64,000 nt of DNA from NCBI RefSeq assembly GCF_019599045.1, contig NZ_CP080623.1, positions 332,501 to 396,500 of the forward strand. The letters are read 5' to 3'. Position 1 is the first letter of the stretch; the number at the start of each line of letters is the position of its first letter. Below, in pieces: positions 8,633 to 23,600 of the stretch. The position numbers and the translations under genes are program-made. This DNA comes from Roseovarius sp. SCSIO 43702 (GTDB lineage Bacteria; Pseudomonadota; Alphaproteobacteria; Rhodobacterales; Rhodobacteraceae). The notes under the pieces are model-generated. The model saw only the letters and a program-made list of their open reading frames with translations, ran no database searches and was not told the DNA's origin.

Positions 8633-11600
8633 ATGACGAACGCAACGGGACGTGGACAGATGACTTTCAAGAGCCTGACAGCCTGGGGGCGCAACTGCGT
8701 CGCGGCCCTCTCGTCCTTCGCGATCGCGGTCACACAAGTCGCCCCGGCCTGGGCGCAGGCCGCCCCCTCGGGAATCACGGTCGCCCAGTCGGGCGGCGCG
8801 CCGATCACCGCGACGACGATCACGCCGGGCGCGTCAGGCACGTTCGACATCACCACGGGAACGATCGTGGGCGGCATCGCGCGCAACGCCTTCGACCAGT
8901 TCAACGTCGGCGCCGCCGAGACGGTGAACCTGATCCAGCCGGGTGGCAGCCGGGCACTGGTCAACACGGTGACCGGCGGCACGTCGACCATCGCCGGGCA
9001 GCTCAACATGCTCAAGAACGGGCAGGCGGCGGGGTCGAACGTGTTCCTCGTCAACCCCGATGGCGTGATCGTGGGCAAGGGGGGCGCCATCACCGCCGGC
9101 GCGCTGACCATGTCGACCGCCACCGCGGGCGAAACCTCGGCCATCGCCGCGGGTGACAGCGCCGCGATCCAGCGCCTCTTCGACCGGCAGGAGGCGCTTT
9201 CGGGTGCCGGGATCGAGGTCTATGGCCGCATCGACGCCGAGCGGCTCGATCTGCGTGCCGGCGGCCGGATGCTTCTGCAGGGGCGCATCAGCGTGGAGGG
9301 CGGTGAGGGCGCGGCGCCCGCGATCGGCGGCGCGGTCAATACCGAGGGGATGAAGCAGGCCAACGGCGTGTCGGTCGAGAACGGCGTGATCCGCCTTTTT
9401 GCCGGTGGTGACATGACCATCGGCGGCGGCGCGGACACGGCCAACAGCGTGACGGCGAAGGCGGGCACCTCCGGCGGCGCGGTCCAGGCCGCGTCGGGCG
9501 GCAGCATGACGGTGAAGGGCGATGCCAGCATCGACGTCGCGGGCAGCACCGGGGATGGCGGCATGCTCCTGCTCTATACGCAGGGCTCGGCGGTGCTCGA
9601 GGACGGGCTGTCGCTCAAGGCGTCGTCGGTGGCGGGCGATGGCGGCATCGCGGCGCTCACGGCGGAAGGCGCGGCCGAACTGGGCGCGATCGCCGCGGAC
9701 CTGGGATCGGACGGCGGCACCGGCGGCGCGCTGCGGGTCGAGGCGGCGTCGCTGACCGTCGCCGGGGCGGGCAGCCTCGTGACGCGCGGCGGCGACCTGG
9801 CGCTTGTCGGCGAGAGCATCGCCGTCACGAACATGGATATCGACACCCGCCGCCGCACCGGCGCCGGAGCGGTTCTGTCGGATGCGGGCGACGTGATCCT
9901 GGTCGCGCCCGAGATCAGCATGACGAACGCATCCGTGAAGGCCGAGGGCGGCGCCGAAGCGGGCGGCATGATCGCGCTGCTGGCGCGCGACGTGGCGGCG
10001 GAACAGGGACCGCTGCAAACCGATACCGGCGCGAAGGCGGCGATCACCCTTGCCGACAGCGCGCTTCAGGCCGGCGCCATCGTGGTCAACGCGGTGGCCC
10101 TGGCGAGCACGGTGGACGACAAGGACAGCGCGGGCAGCGACACGGCCTCGGAGAGCATCCTCAACAACATGGACGGCGTGCTGACCGATACCGCCGACCT
10201 CGTGCAGAAGGTGGCGACCGGCGCGCTCGACGCGATCTCGTCGGTCGCGATGCTGCAACTGGCCGAGCTTTCGGCGGATGCCAGTGTCACGATCACCGAC
10301 TCGGTGCTGACCGCGGATGGCGACTGGAAGGGGCTCTCGCGCGGACCGGACGCGACGTGGAATGCCGGGGTCCTGGCGGATAACGGCATCCTCAGCCGCG
10401 ACGGCGCGGCGGAAGAGACGTGGACGCTGCTGGAGAGCGCGCCCGAGGGGCTGCGCCTGACCGGGGCGCTGCCGCTGGCGGTCTCGGCGGATAGCGGGGG
10501 CGTCATCGTCCAGTCGGACGCGCGCACGAATGTCGATATCGAGCCCGACGATTTCAACGCCGGCGCGACCGCGGCGCGCAGCGACGCAAGCTCGGTGATC
10601 CGTATCACGGACTCCGCGCTGACCGCGAAGGGCGACACGGACGTGTCCGTCGTCTCGACCGCCTTCGACCGGACGCGGATCAAGATGGGCACCAAGGATA
10701 CCCTGGCGGGGGCGCTGGGTGTCGTGCTGTCGCATCGCAACGTGACCAACCAGACCATCATCGACGGGGGCAGCATCAGCGGGCGCGATCTGCGCGTCGC
10801 GGCGCTGACCGGCAAGCATCACGAGATCGACAACCGCTCGAACGCCGGGATCGACGGTGCGTTCAGCGCCGCGATCACGGTGAACCTTGGACACAGCCTG
10901 ACCGAGGCGGCCCTTGGGGGCACGATCACGGCCAGCGGCAAGGTGGACCTCGATGCCGAGACGCTGTTCTTCGGCCGCACGGTCAAGACGAACGCGACGA
11001 TCGGCAAGGCGGACGATCCCAAGGAGCGCCAGATCAACGAGCGCCGCAAGGAAAGGATCAAGGGCTTCGCCGGCAAGATCCTCGGCACCGCCGAACGCGG
11101 CAAGAGCGAGGCGGGCGGCGAGGACAGCACCAACGGCGGGAAGGTCGGCTTCGGCATGGCCCTGACGATGGACCTGAGCCTCGAGCGGCAGGACACCTAC
11201 GCGACGCTGGGCGGGCGCTGGCATGACGGCGGCACGCTCGTGCAGCTTGCCGCGACGAACGTCGCCGCGACCGAGGTGGATGTCGACGCGGTGACGCGGT
11301 TCGCGCGGCCCGGCAACGGGTCCGGCGCCGTGACGGGGTTCCGTGGCGAGGGCGGCGGCACGCTCGCCCGCAGCACGCTGGGCGGCGTCGGCACGCTCGG
11401 GGCGGTGCAGGCCAAGATCCAGCAGCAGCGCGGCCTGACCAAGGAAGAGATCGTCTCGCAATACGGTCATGCCATGGTGATCACCGGCTCGTTCTCGAAC
11501 TTCGGCGGCCACACCGAGGCCGAGATCGGCGCCGCCACCGTGACCGCCGCACGCGCCAGCGTCGATGCGCGGACCGCGCTGCCTCTGCCGGGCAAGCCCG

Positions 11601-14600
11601 AGCAGATCCGCGCCGCGATCGAGACCTTCGCGGATGCCGTGACCGATTTCCGGAAATACGATCCTGCATCGCTGGAACTGCCGGAAACGCCGCAGCTTCC
11701 CGAACTCGACGGCTTCTTCAGCCTCGACGAGGGGCTCGTCACGAGCCGCGTGGAGACCTCCGCCATCGGCACGAGCGACACGGACAAGCCCCAGAGCTCG
11801 GCCATCGGGGTGACGGCGGCCTATGACGGCTACGATTTCGAGACCCGCGCGCGGATCGGCACGGGCGCCGTGCTGACGCTGAGCGAGACGGCCTCGGTCA
11901 ACGCGGTCGCCACCGGGGTCATCACCGGCTATGCCAACAAGCCCGGAGGCTCGAGCCTGAAGCCCGGCGGTGCCACGGCTGCGGTCGGCGGCACGCTGAG
12001 CGCGGTGCGCCTGCGCTCGATCACCGAGGCGGATATCGCGGCGGGCGCGCGGATCGTGGCAGGTGGCACGCCGGGCGCACCGGATGCGGCGGATGTCGCG
12101 GTGACGGCGCGGAACGGCATGGTGCTGGTGACGGGTGGCTGGGCCGGCGGTGCGGCCGCCAAGGCCTCGGTCAACGGTATGGCGATCCTCGGCGCCTTCG
12201 ACGTGGCGACACGCGCGCGGATCGGCGCGGGCGCGGATATCGTGGCCGATGCCGTCACCGTGGATGCCAAGGATGAGAGCGTCCTCGTGGGTGTCGCGGG
12301 CGCCCTGTCGGTCTCGGAGAATGTCGGCGTGGGCGTGGGCATGCAGATGTTCGTGGGCACCCGCGACACGCGCGCCTCGCTCGACGGCGCGACGGTGACG
12401 GCAACGCGCCTCGCCGTGAATGCCGAGACCGCCGGCGTGATGGTCTCGGCCGCCGCCGCCGGTGCCGTGGTGCGCCAGTCCACTCCCAAGTCGGGCGGCG
12501 GCAGCGCGCCGAGCACGCCCGCGCCGGGTGGCGGCGGTGACGACGAGGACGTGCTGATCCCGTCGTGGTTCTTCGACGAGGACGAGAACGCGGCGATCTC
12601 GGACCGGTCGCAGTTCGATACGGCGGAAGAGCCGCAGAACGTGGATGCGGACACCGGCCAGGCGACGGGGGGCAAGGGCTCGGCCAAGGCCAAGACGGGC
12701 TTTTCCATCGCGGGGGCCGCGGCGCTGAACATCCTGCTCGAGAACGCGACCGTGGCCGAGATCGGCGCGGGCTCCACGGTCGAGCTGACCGGCGCCCTCG
12801 ACGTGACGGCGAAGAACCGGACCATTCATGCCACCGTCGCGGGCGCGCCGTCGCTGGGCATCGGGTCCAAGAACAGCAACAACGCGCTGGCGGGTGCGCT
12901 TGCCGGGCTGGTCGATGGCACGCCGCTGGCGGGCCGCGATACCATGGCGCGGATCACCGGCGCCGTCGTCACGGCGGGCGACACGACGGTCGAGGCCGAG
13001 GACCTTTCCATCGCGGCGACGGTGGCGATCGGCGGTGCGGGCTCGACCCGCGGCACGGTTGTGATGGCGGGGTCCGTCGCCGGGCTCTGGGCCTGGGGCA
13101 GCACCCGCGCGGTGGTCGAGGACAGCGCCGTGAGCGTGGCCGCGCTGGACCTCGACGCCAAGGACGCGTCGATCAACGTGACGCTGGGCGGCGCGGCGGG
13201 CGCGAACCTGTCGAAGGAGGGCGCGCTCGGGGCCGGTCTCGGGGTTGCGATCAAACTCTTCAACCGCTCCGCCGAGGCGCGGCTCTCGACCGACGTGGCG
13301 GGCCGCATGACCGAGGCGGAGGCGATCACGGTGGATGCGCAGAGGCTCGGCGTCCTCATCGGGGTCGCCACGTCCGTCGGCGTGGGCAAGACCGGCCTTT
13401 CGGGCAGCGCCGTGCTGAACACGCGGATCGGCGACACGCGCGCGATCATCGGCGGCGGCACCGAGCGGCTGGGTCTCAAGGCGGACAGCGTCAGGGTCAA
13501 GGCGAACGAGGATTCGCACCTGTGGTCCCTCGCCGGTGCCATCGGCGGCGGTATCGCGGCGGCGGTCGGCGGCGCGGCCACGGCGAACGTGATCGTGACG
13601 GATACCGATGCCGATCTGCGCGGCGTCGACCTGGCCGCGCGGGATGGCGGCGACCTGGGCGAGGTGGTGCTGCTGAGCGATGCGAAGACCACCATCGGGA
13701 CGCTGGCGGTGGCGGGCCAGGCCGCCAAGGGCAAGGGCGTGGGCATGGGCGTGACGCTCAACAACATCACGGCGCAGGTGCGGGCCCGCGCCGATGGCAG
13801 CACGGTTTCGCAGGCGGCGCGGTTCGACGCGCAGGCGCGCAACACGCGCAACATCTGGTCGGGCGCGGGCGGCGTGGCCGGTGCGGGCGGCGGTGCGGCG
13901 GGCATGGCGCTCGCGGTCAACCTGCTGACGGTCAACCAGACGCTTGTGGACCTCGACAACGCCGCGATCTCGACCCGCACGGGCGGGATCAGGGCCGAAG
14001 CCGTGGCCAATGGGCAGGTCGTGTCGGTCTCGGCCGCCCTCGGCATCTCGGGCGCCAAGGGCGCGGCGGGCGCGGTCACGCTCAACTCCTCGCTGGGCGA
14101 GACGAAGGTCACGGCGGACAGGGCATCGCTCGATTCGGCGGGCGACATGTCGCTGCTGGCCACGGATCATGCGCGGTTCAGCTCGGTCGCGGGCGGCGTG
14201 ACGGGCAGCGGCGCAGGCAGCGCGGGGGCCGGGATCTCGGGCAACCTGATGCTGAACAGGACCGAAGTCGTCGTCACCGATGCGACGTTGCGGCTGCGCG
14301 GCGGGGCGCTCAGGGCGCGCGCCGAGAGCAAGCCGGTCATAGATGCCGTGGCGGTCGGGTTCGCCGGCTCCGGGGGGGCGGGTCTCGGTGGCAGCATCAT
14401 CGTGGCCGATATCGGCAACATCACCTCGGCGCGCATCACCGGCACGGATATCGACGCGGGCACGTCCTCGGTGACGGTCGAGGCGGAATCGGCGGACCCG
14501 TCGGTCATCCGGCTGGATCCCAGCATGAATGTCGGCTTCGACGGCGATGGCCGCGCGCTCGGCAACATCACCGCGCTGGCGGGCGGTGCGTCGATCGCCG

Positions 14601-17600
14601 GCGCCTCGGGCGTGGGGATCGCCGCGACGATCGTGCTGATGCACAACACGGTCGAGGCGCGGCTGGAGGCGGATGACCTTGTCGCGGGCAACGTGACGGT
14701 GACGGCCACGAACGACATCGGGCTGAACGCCGCCGCCGTCTCGGGCGCGGGATCGGGCGCAAGCGGCGTCGCGGGGTCGCTCGTCTTCACGCAGATCGGC
14801 GTGGCGGGCGCCAGCGAGGAGGACCTGATCGACGAGGTCGCGGCGCAGGCCGATGCCGACCGGCCCGAGAATGCGCGGGGCGACGACATCTCTGATGCAA
14901 GCGCGCAGGGACGCGGCGACAACGTGACACTGGCCGAGGGCGTGAACCCTGTCGAAGAGGGCCGCGAACTTGCCGTGAAAGGCCGGGACGCCGCCTTCGA
15001 CGCGCTGGAGCGGGCAACCGATCTCGATCTCGATTTCGTGGCGGATGCGGCGGATTCGACGCAGGCGGTGGTCAAGCTGGGCAAGTCGGCCGATATCGGG
15101 AACCTGACGATCAGGTCCGATGAGAAGAGCGTGATCCGCTCGGCCGCGGGCGCCGCGGGTATCGGATCGACGAACGGCGTCGGCCTCGGCATCACGGTCA
15201 ACGGCATCTGGGGCCAGTCGCTTGCACATCTGGAACTTGCCGATGGCGTGACGCTGACCGCCGGGGATCTCGAGGTCAAGGCGTTGCAGTCGGGCGGCAT
15301 CGCGACATTCGCGGGGACCGGGGGCGTCGGCGCCGGTTCGGCCGGCGGCGCGGGGTCGCTGGTGATCAACAGCTTCGGGCGTCGTGTCGCCTCGCGGATC
15401 AAGGGCGGTGTCGGTGTCGGCATCCGTGCCGGTGACATCACCGTGGCATCGAACCAGAGCGGCAACATCCTCGGGGGCGCGCTGGCGCTGGCCGGCGCGA
15501 GCGCCGGGGCGGGCGGTGCGTCCGTGATGCTCAACCTCATGGCGGACGAGGTCGATGCGGAGGTGAAGGACGTCGCCATCGGCGAGATGGGCGGCACCGT
15601 GGACACCCCGGTCTACGACACCGACAAGGCGGCGGGTGCGGTCAGGATCTCGGCTCGGCGCGAGCTCATTTCCGCGGGCACCGCGGCGTCGGGTGCCGCG
15701 TCGGGCACCGGCGCGCTTGCCGGCGGGCTCGCGTTCAACACGGATCTCTCCTCGGTCCAGTCGCGCCTCTGGGGCGGTTCGGTTGTCGCCGAGTCGCTGG
15801 ACGTGGCGGCGCTCAACGACATCAAGCTCATCTCGGTCGCCCTGGGCGGTGCCGCGGATGGCTCCTTCTCGGCCGGCCTGTCGGTGGCGGCGAATACCGC
15901 CGGTGCGGACGTCCTTGCCGATATCGCCGGGACCAGGGCGCGCACGCGCCATCACCTGACGGTGACGGCCGATGCGATCACCGACGCGAGCGGCAATGCC
16001 GTGGGCGGCGCCGCGTCGGGTGTCGCCGCCGTTGCGGGCACGCTCACCACGAATGTGCTGGGCAACCGCGTGCGCGCGATCGTTCACGGCCCCGCGGCCG
16101 TCGGCCCGGCGGACCTGGCCACGGCGGGCACCGCGCTGATCCGTGCCGATGCGATCAACAACATCTCGCTGGCCGCCGGGGCGGACGAGATGCCGGATTA
16201 CTGGGACGATTTCGACATCGTCGATCTGCTGCAATCGGGCCTGCCCACCCTCAACGTGAGTTTCGCGGGCGCGGGCTGGTTCTCGGCGGGTGGCACGCTT
16301 GCCGCCAACATCACCGGCAATGACGTGACGGCGTCGGTGCGCAACCGCTCCTCGATCACGGCGCTGGGGCATCACACGCTCACCGATCCGGGCGATCCCG
16401 AGGGCAAGCGGCAATTGCGCGGCGCCGTGATCGAGGCGCAGGCCAATACCGTGCAGTCGGGCGCCAACGTGACCGGCGGGTTCAGCACGGCCGTCGCGCT
16501 GAACGGGCTGGTGCAGGCCAACGTGATCGGCGATCGCGCCGTGGTCGAGCTGGGCACCGGGGGGCAGCCGTCGGACGCGGTGCGCGTCAACCGCGCCGCC
16601 GAGGCGGATCTGCTTGCCGAACTGGGGCTGGTGGGCGCCGGTGCCGATGCCCATGCCGAGCAGGATACGGTGCTGCGGGCGCAGGTGCGCAACGATGTCC
16701 TGGCCTTTGGCGGGACCGTGAATTTCGGTCTCTATGCCGGGCTGAGCGGCACCGCTGCGGGCACGGTGATCGGCAGCAAGGCGCGGGTTCTGACCAACCT
16801 CTCCGACCTCGGTGCGCGGCGCGATATCGCGCTCGAGTCGCGGATCGAGACGCAACTCGTCAACGTCGCGGTCGCGGCGGGCACCGGGGCGGTCGGCCTT
16901 GGCGGCGCGCTCGGCGTGCATGTCGTCGGCAGCGATGCGCTGACCGAGGTGCGCGGCGGCGTCCTGACCGCGCGCGAGGGGGATGTGGAGATCGACGCGG
17001 CCGTCTCGACGAAGGCGCTGACCATGGCGGGAACGCTCGGGGCCGGTGCCGCGGGTGTCGGCATGTCCCTGCAGGCCACGGTTTTCGGCAGCAAGGCGAT
17101 CGCGCGCGTGGCGGGCGCGGATGGCGGCGGAACGACCCCGACCATCGTGACCTCGCAGGCGGGCGACGTGGCCGTGCGGGCCGACACGAATGCCTACACG
17201 CTGAGCGGCGTGGCCGGCGTCTCGGGCGGGGTCGCGGCCATATCGCTCAGCGCGAACGCGGCGGTCATGAAGGCCGAGACGCGCGTGGACGTGGGCGCGG
17301 GCGTGACGCTCGATGCGGGCCGTGACGTCAAGCTGGCCGCGACGGAATTCGTGCGCCTGCGCGGTCTTGCCGGCTCGGCCGCCGGTGGCCCGGCAAGCAC
17401 GGGCGGCTCCTTCAACTACACGCGCTTCGCGGGCACGACGCAGGTCAACGTGTCGCTCAGCGCGAACGCGGCGGTCATGAAGGCCGAGACGCGCGTGGAC
17501 GTGGGCGCGGGCGTGACGCTCGATGCGGGCCGTGACGTCAAGCTGGCCGCGACGGAATTCGTGCGCCTGCGCGGTCTTGCCGGCTCGGCCGCCGGTGGCC

Positions 17601-20600
17601 CGGCAAGCACGGGCGGCTCCTTCAACTACACGCGCTTCGCGGGCACGACGCAGGTCAACGTGGGCGAGCGCGCCGTGATCCTGGCCGGGCGCGACGTGAT
17701 CGCGAGCGCCAAGGCGGATCGCATCGTCATGGGCGGCACCGTCGTCGGCGCCGTCAGCACCGGCGCCATCAGCGCCGCCGCGGTGTCGCTCAACGTCGTG
17801 GACATGGGCGGGACGGCGGCGTCCTCGGATGCCGGCCAGGCCCTGCCGCAGGGCCCCGATGGGGCGGCCCCGGCCAACACGACCTCGCAGGGCGACGCGG
17901 TGCTCGGGTTGCGCGACGATTACCTCGACGACGCCCAGGCACGGCTGAACCGCGGCGCGCAGGCACCCGGAAGCGCGACCCTGGCCGAGCGCGGCGGGGC
18001 CGGTGCGGCCGTGACGCGCAACGACGAGGAGCGCGCCAAGATCGACCTGACCTCGGCGCCGGAGCCCGACAAGCTGGCCGTCACGATCGCCGCCGATGCC
18101 ATGCTCGCGGCCGGGCGCGACCTGACCCTCTCGGCCGACACGGTCGCGCGGGCAGAGCTCTACAGCGGCAACGTGACCTTCGCGCCCATGTCCTTCGGCG
18201 GCGTGGCCGCAGGCTTCGGCGTGGGCGTGACGCGCACGGGCGCGCTGGTCAGCGTGGGCGAGCGCGCGGTGCTGCGCGCCGACCGGAACGTCACCCTGCA
18301 GGCGCGGACCCGTGGCCAGAAGGTCGGGGGCGAGGACGGACCGATGTTCGACGCGGTGGGCGTGAACGCGAGCACCGGCGGCATCTCGGCCGCGGTCGGC
18401 GGCGTCGTGGTGGTCGATTCCAGCGACAGTGCCGTCGATATCGCCGCAGGCGCCATGATCGAGGGCCGCAGCGGCGGCAACGCGCAAAGCGTCACGATAG
18501 AGGCCGAGCGTGCCGGCGGGATGCTGATACGCTCGCTCAACGCCTCGGGCTCGGGCTTCATCTCGCAGGGGGCGAGCTTCGTGCTGGGCCTCAACAGCGG
18601 CACGAGCCGGGTCAATCTCGCCGGGGCGGCGGGCCAGCAGGTCGGCGTCAAGGCGGCGCGGGTGACGCTGGACGCGGCGGACCGGTCCGAGGTCAGGATC
18701 CAGGGCCTTGCGGCGGCGCTCGGCGCCGTGGCGAACTCGATCAACGTCGCGGTCGGCAGGAATGCCGGGCGGACCGAGTTGACGCTGACCGAAGCGCGGC
18801 TGCGCGGGGGCACGATCACGCTCGCCAACGAGACCACCGCCGTTGTGACGACGCAGATGCTCGGGGTGAGCGTCGGTGTCGCCGGGGTCGGCGGCAGCCT
18901 CTCGGTGTCGCTCAATGATGCCACGCAGCGCACCCGCCTGAGCGGGGTCGATATCGAGGCCACCGATGTGAGCGTCGATACCGTCGCCTCGGCCAGCGCG
19001 ACAGCCGAGTCCGCGGCCGGTGCGGGCGCGATGCTGGCCGCCAACGGGTCGGTCTCGATCGCGGTGCTGGGCTATGACGCCGAAACGAGCGTCTCGGGCA
19101 GGATCGCCGCCGACAACAAACTGAGCATCCGCACCGCCAGCGTCGACGCCAAGGCCGATGCCGACGCGCGGGCGTTCCGCGGCGGCATCCTGGCCGGTGG
19201 CGCGACCATAGCCGTCGCCCAGCAGAGCACGGCGCGCGTCGTCACCGACCTCCGGTCGGGCAACCTGACCGCCCGCGAGATCCGGTTGCAGGCGATCAAC
19301 GGCTCGAACATGACCGCCGACACGATCAGCGGATCGGGCGGCGTGGTGGCGGGGCAGGCGGCCCTGACATGGCTCAAGGCGGATTCCGAGACGCGGCTCA
19401 AGCTGGCCTCGGGCGGGGTGCTCGACATCGACGCAAGGACGCTCGGCGCCGGGTCGTCGTCGCAAACGGTCATGAACGGGCACGCCAATTCGGTCAACGC
19501 CTCGGTTGTCGGCGCCTCGGGCGCGCTGCTCTTCACCAGCTCGAACTCCGAGCTCGAGACATCGGTCGGGGCCGGCGCGCGCATCACCGCGGACGTGATC
19601 GAGCTGAGCGCCGTGACCGGCATCAAGCGGCCGCGCCACGGCAGCGGCTGGAACGTCAAGGCCGGCTCCGGCGGCGTCGTGGCGGGTGCCGCGATGAAGT
19701 CGGACGTCGAAGTTCATGCGGACACGAAGCTGACGGTGGCGAATGGCGCCGTGATCCGCCAGACCGGCTCTTACGATGATCCGGGCGCGTTCCGCCTGAT
19801 CGCGGGCGGCAACATGGACCTGACCGACCGGCAAAAGCTGGATGTCGGCGGCCTCGTCGCGACGCCCGGCGGGGTCAGCAGCGTCGTCGTGCACAAGAAC
19901 GACGCCACAGTCTCGATCGGCAACGCCACGCTGTCGGCGCTCGGCGACCTCGAGATCCTCAATGGCTCGAACGTGGATATCCGCTCGGAGGTCGATGCGA
20001 AATCCTACGGCCTCGCGGGCGCGGGCTTTGCCAAGACCACGGCCAGCTATAACGGGAGCAACCGGATCAATATCGGCGGGGGTGCCGTGCTCGAGGCCGA
20101 ACGCGATATCGTGCTGGGCGCCGGGCGCACCGCCGCCGGCTCGCAGCGGATCAATATCCGGGCCGAGTCGCGCGTCTTCAACAACACGGCTTTCGCGATC
20201 ACCGTGCCGACCACGGCGGATGCCAGGGCGGCGACCACCTCGCGCGTGACCATCGACGAGAATGCCGAGCTGCGCGCGGTGCGCGATGTCGAGCTGTCGG
20301 CGATCTCGGGCGGGCGCGACGTCGTCGGCTACGGACGTGCCAAGGACCTGTCGCGCGCCGCGATCGAGGCGGTCGGCAATTTCTTCGGCGACCTGGTGGG
20401 CGCGGACGAGATTTCGCTCGATATCGAGAGCGGCACCTCGACCGACACGCATGATGACGGGATCATCGTCAACGGCAACGTGCGCGCCGGGACGCGCAAC
20501 CAGGTCGTGCTGCGGTTCGCGACACTGGGCGGCAAGACCGTGCTGGTCGATCCCGACGATCCCACCAAGCCCGCCGATCTGACCGATCCGCGCTGGCGCG

Positions 20601-23600
20601 ATATCAGCTACGCGCTGTCGGACGATTACCGCTCGTCGGGCGATTTGCAGCAGCGCATCGACTATCTCGACGGCCTGATCAACAACCCGGCCCTGAGCAC
20701 GGGCGAGTCGGATGCCGCCAAGGTCGCCTGGCGCACCGAGAAGGCGCTGCTCGAGGCGCGCCGCGACGCGCAATCGGGCAGCTTCGGCATGATCGAGCTG
20801 GGGCCGGTGCGCGCCAGCAGCGGCAACATCGTGATGGATGCCGACTGGGTGCAGGGCGGCCCCACGGGCAAGCTGACGGCGCCGGGCAATGTCCTGATCG
20901 ACATCCTGTCGACTACCTCGGACGTGCTCAAGACCGGTGCGCTGACGATCCCGCCTGGCCGGGGCGGAGAAATCACGCTGCGCTCGGTGTCGGTGACGTC
21001 GGGCGACGATCTGCGCGCGCTTTCGGGCGGCCGGGGCGGAGACTACAGCCTCGCGCTGGAAACCAGCGCGACGGGTGATGCCCCGTTGATCAATGTCGCC
21101 ACCCAGCCCGCGAACGGCATCGGCGGCACCATCGTGATCGGCGGCGATGCCGACAACTTCTCGGGCGAGATCCTCGTCAACTCGGCCTATGGCGATATCG
21201 ACGTGCGCGGCGCCGTCGCCGCGCAGACCGTCAAGATCGAGGCGCCCAACGGCGACTTCATCCTCGGCTACGTGCCCGGCATCCGCTCGGTCTCGGGCGA
21301 TCCCGACGCGCAATATGACGGGCGGTTCAAATCCTACGAAGACGCCTATCGCGATTACGTGCGTGCCTTCGGGACTATCGCAAGGCGCGATCCCGGCGCA
21401 TCGCTCGTCGTCAACAACGGCGGATTCCGTGCCGGCAAGAACGTCTACATCACCGCCGACACGCTCAACATCAACGGCGATATCATTGCCGGCAAGGCGA
21501 GCTATACGGTCGATATTTCCGCCTCGGCGCAGTCCACCATCGACGCGATCGCGGCGCGTGGCGGCGTCGGCTCGGAGCTGGTCCATGCCGCGTCGGGCAA
21601 CGGGCCCACGCTGACCGGTGTAAGCAGCGATGCCGATATCTTCTTCAACCACGGCACAGGCCGACTGGAAGTCGCCGACATGTCGGGGCAGGGCGGCCGG
21701 ATCGAGATCGTGGGCAAGATCATCTCGACCGGTGGCGGGCGCATCGAGTCCCTGTCCGGGTGGGGCGCCATCGACGTGCGCAGCGCGGTGCGGCAGGACC
21801 TCGTGCTGGGCAAGATCGACCTCGGCGCCAAGCGCCTGGATGGCGTGATCCGCATCACCGACACGTCGCGCGCGCTGCTGGACAGCACCACGGGCGCGCA
21901 GCTCAAGGATCGCGACGGCATCGGGCGATTCCTCACGACCGAGTTCCGGCGCGAGGGCGATCAGCTCAAGACCTATACCAACCGCAGCCAGACGGCGGTC
22001 TACGACCCCGAGAGCCGCGTCACCCGCGAGCTGGCCACCGTCGAAGAGGGGAGCGTCACGGGCCGCACCACCAGTTTCGCGCCCAAGGCGAACCAGGATT
22101 ACATCGTGCGCCGCGCCGAGGATGTGACCCATGTCGTCACGACGCGCCGCTCGGTCGAGACCATCGTGTTCAACGTCTTCAAGACGAAGGACAAGACCCG
22201 CACGACCCAGATCGCGACCAGCACCCGGTCCGTGGACCTGGGACAAGGGCCGTTCGTCGGCGCGTCGCTTGGGGGCGCGGATTACAACTATGCCTTCAGC
22301 GGACAGCGCGTCTCGCAGACCGGCCCCAGCACGGTCGAGACGAACTACGAAGACAACCGATGGGGCATCTCTCCCTTCGGCGTCGACCTGAAGGTCGGCT
22401 GGCGCCACTGGACCTATGACACCACCACCAAGACCCGCCATCTCTACGAGCATCGCCTGAAGGCGGACCATGCCATCGACATCGGCTTCGGCGGCAATGA
22501 CGCCGCGCGGCTCAATGTCGTCGCCAATGGCAGCGTCATCTTCGGCGGCAGCGTGCGCAACATCGCGGGCGAGACGAGCGCGCAATCGATCGACGGCTCG
22601 GTGCTGACCGGCGGTCGCGGCGTGGTGCTGAACACCGCCGCGCTCAGCCTGCGGGCCGAAAAGGGGCGGATCGGATCGCTCGACGGTGCATTCCGGCTGG
22701 TGCAGGCGAATGACGCGGCGGTTTCGGCCGTTGCCAAGGACGGCATCGCGCTGCGCGAGATGAACGGCGCGCTGCGCGTTGCGCAGGCCGAGGCCACCGG
22801 CTCGGGCGCGTCCGTGAGCCTCATGGCGCGGGGCGATTTGCTCAAGTCGGGGGCGGGCATCGTCAAGGCCCACAATGTCGACCTGACCTCCGAGGCGGGC
22901 GCCATCGGTGGCGCCGGCGCGCCTTTCGCCATCGACACCGGCGCCGAGGGACGGCTGATCGCGCAGGCGCGCGGCGATATCGCCATCGCCGAGCTGACCG
23001 GCGACCTGGGCGTGGGCACGGTGCGCTCGTCGATCGGCTCGGTCGCGCTGAGCGCGCCGGGCGCGATCCTCGACCGCAACGACGACGCGCTGCGCGATCT
23101 GCGCACCGCCGAGGAGCTGCGCAAGCTCTGGACCGACGAGCTGGGCCTCAACGGGGCCGGGCTGGCCGACCGCGAGCAGGAGCAGACCGTTGCGCTGCAG
23201 ATCGACATCCGCGCGGAATACGACGCTTACTGGCGCGCCCGCGGCGCCACGGCCGAGCGCCGCGAGATCGCCGGCGCCGATCCCGATGGCGCGTATTGGG
23301 ACCGCTGGGAGATGACGGGCGGCGACGCGCAGACCTACACGCTGGACGCGGACCGCCGCGCCGCGATCGAGGCGGCGGGCGGTGACGTGGACGCCTACGT
23401 GGCCAAGCGCCGCGCGCTCTATGCCGAGTGGAACGCGCAGAACGCCTATGACAACGGCTATACCTATCAGCCGGTCGCCGCCGACCTGGCGCCGCGGCGC
23501 ACCGGCATGGAGTGGACGCAGGCCCAGCTCGAGCGGTCGATCCGCGCGGGCCTCGTGCGCGAGACCGCCGACACCCGCACCCGGATCGAGGCGGCCAACG

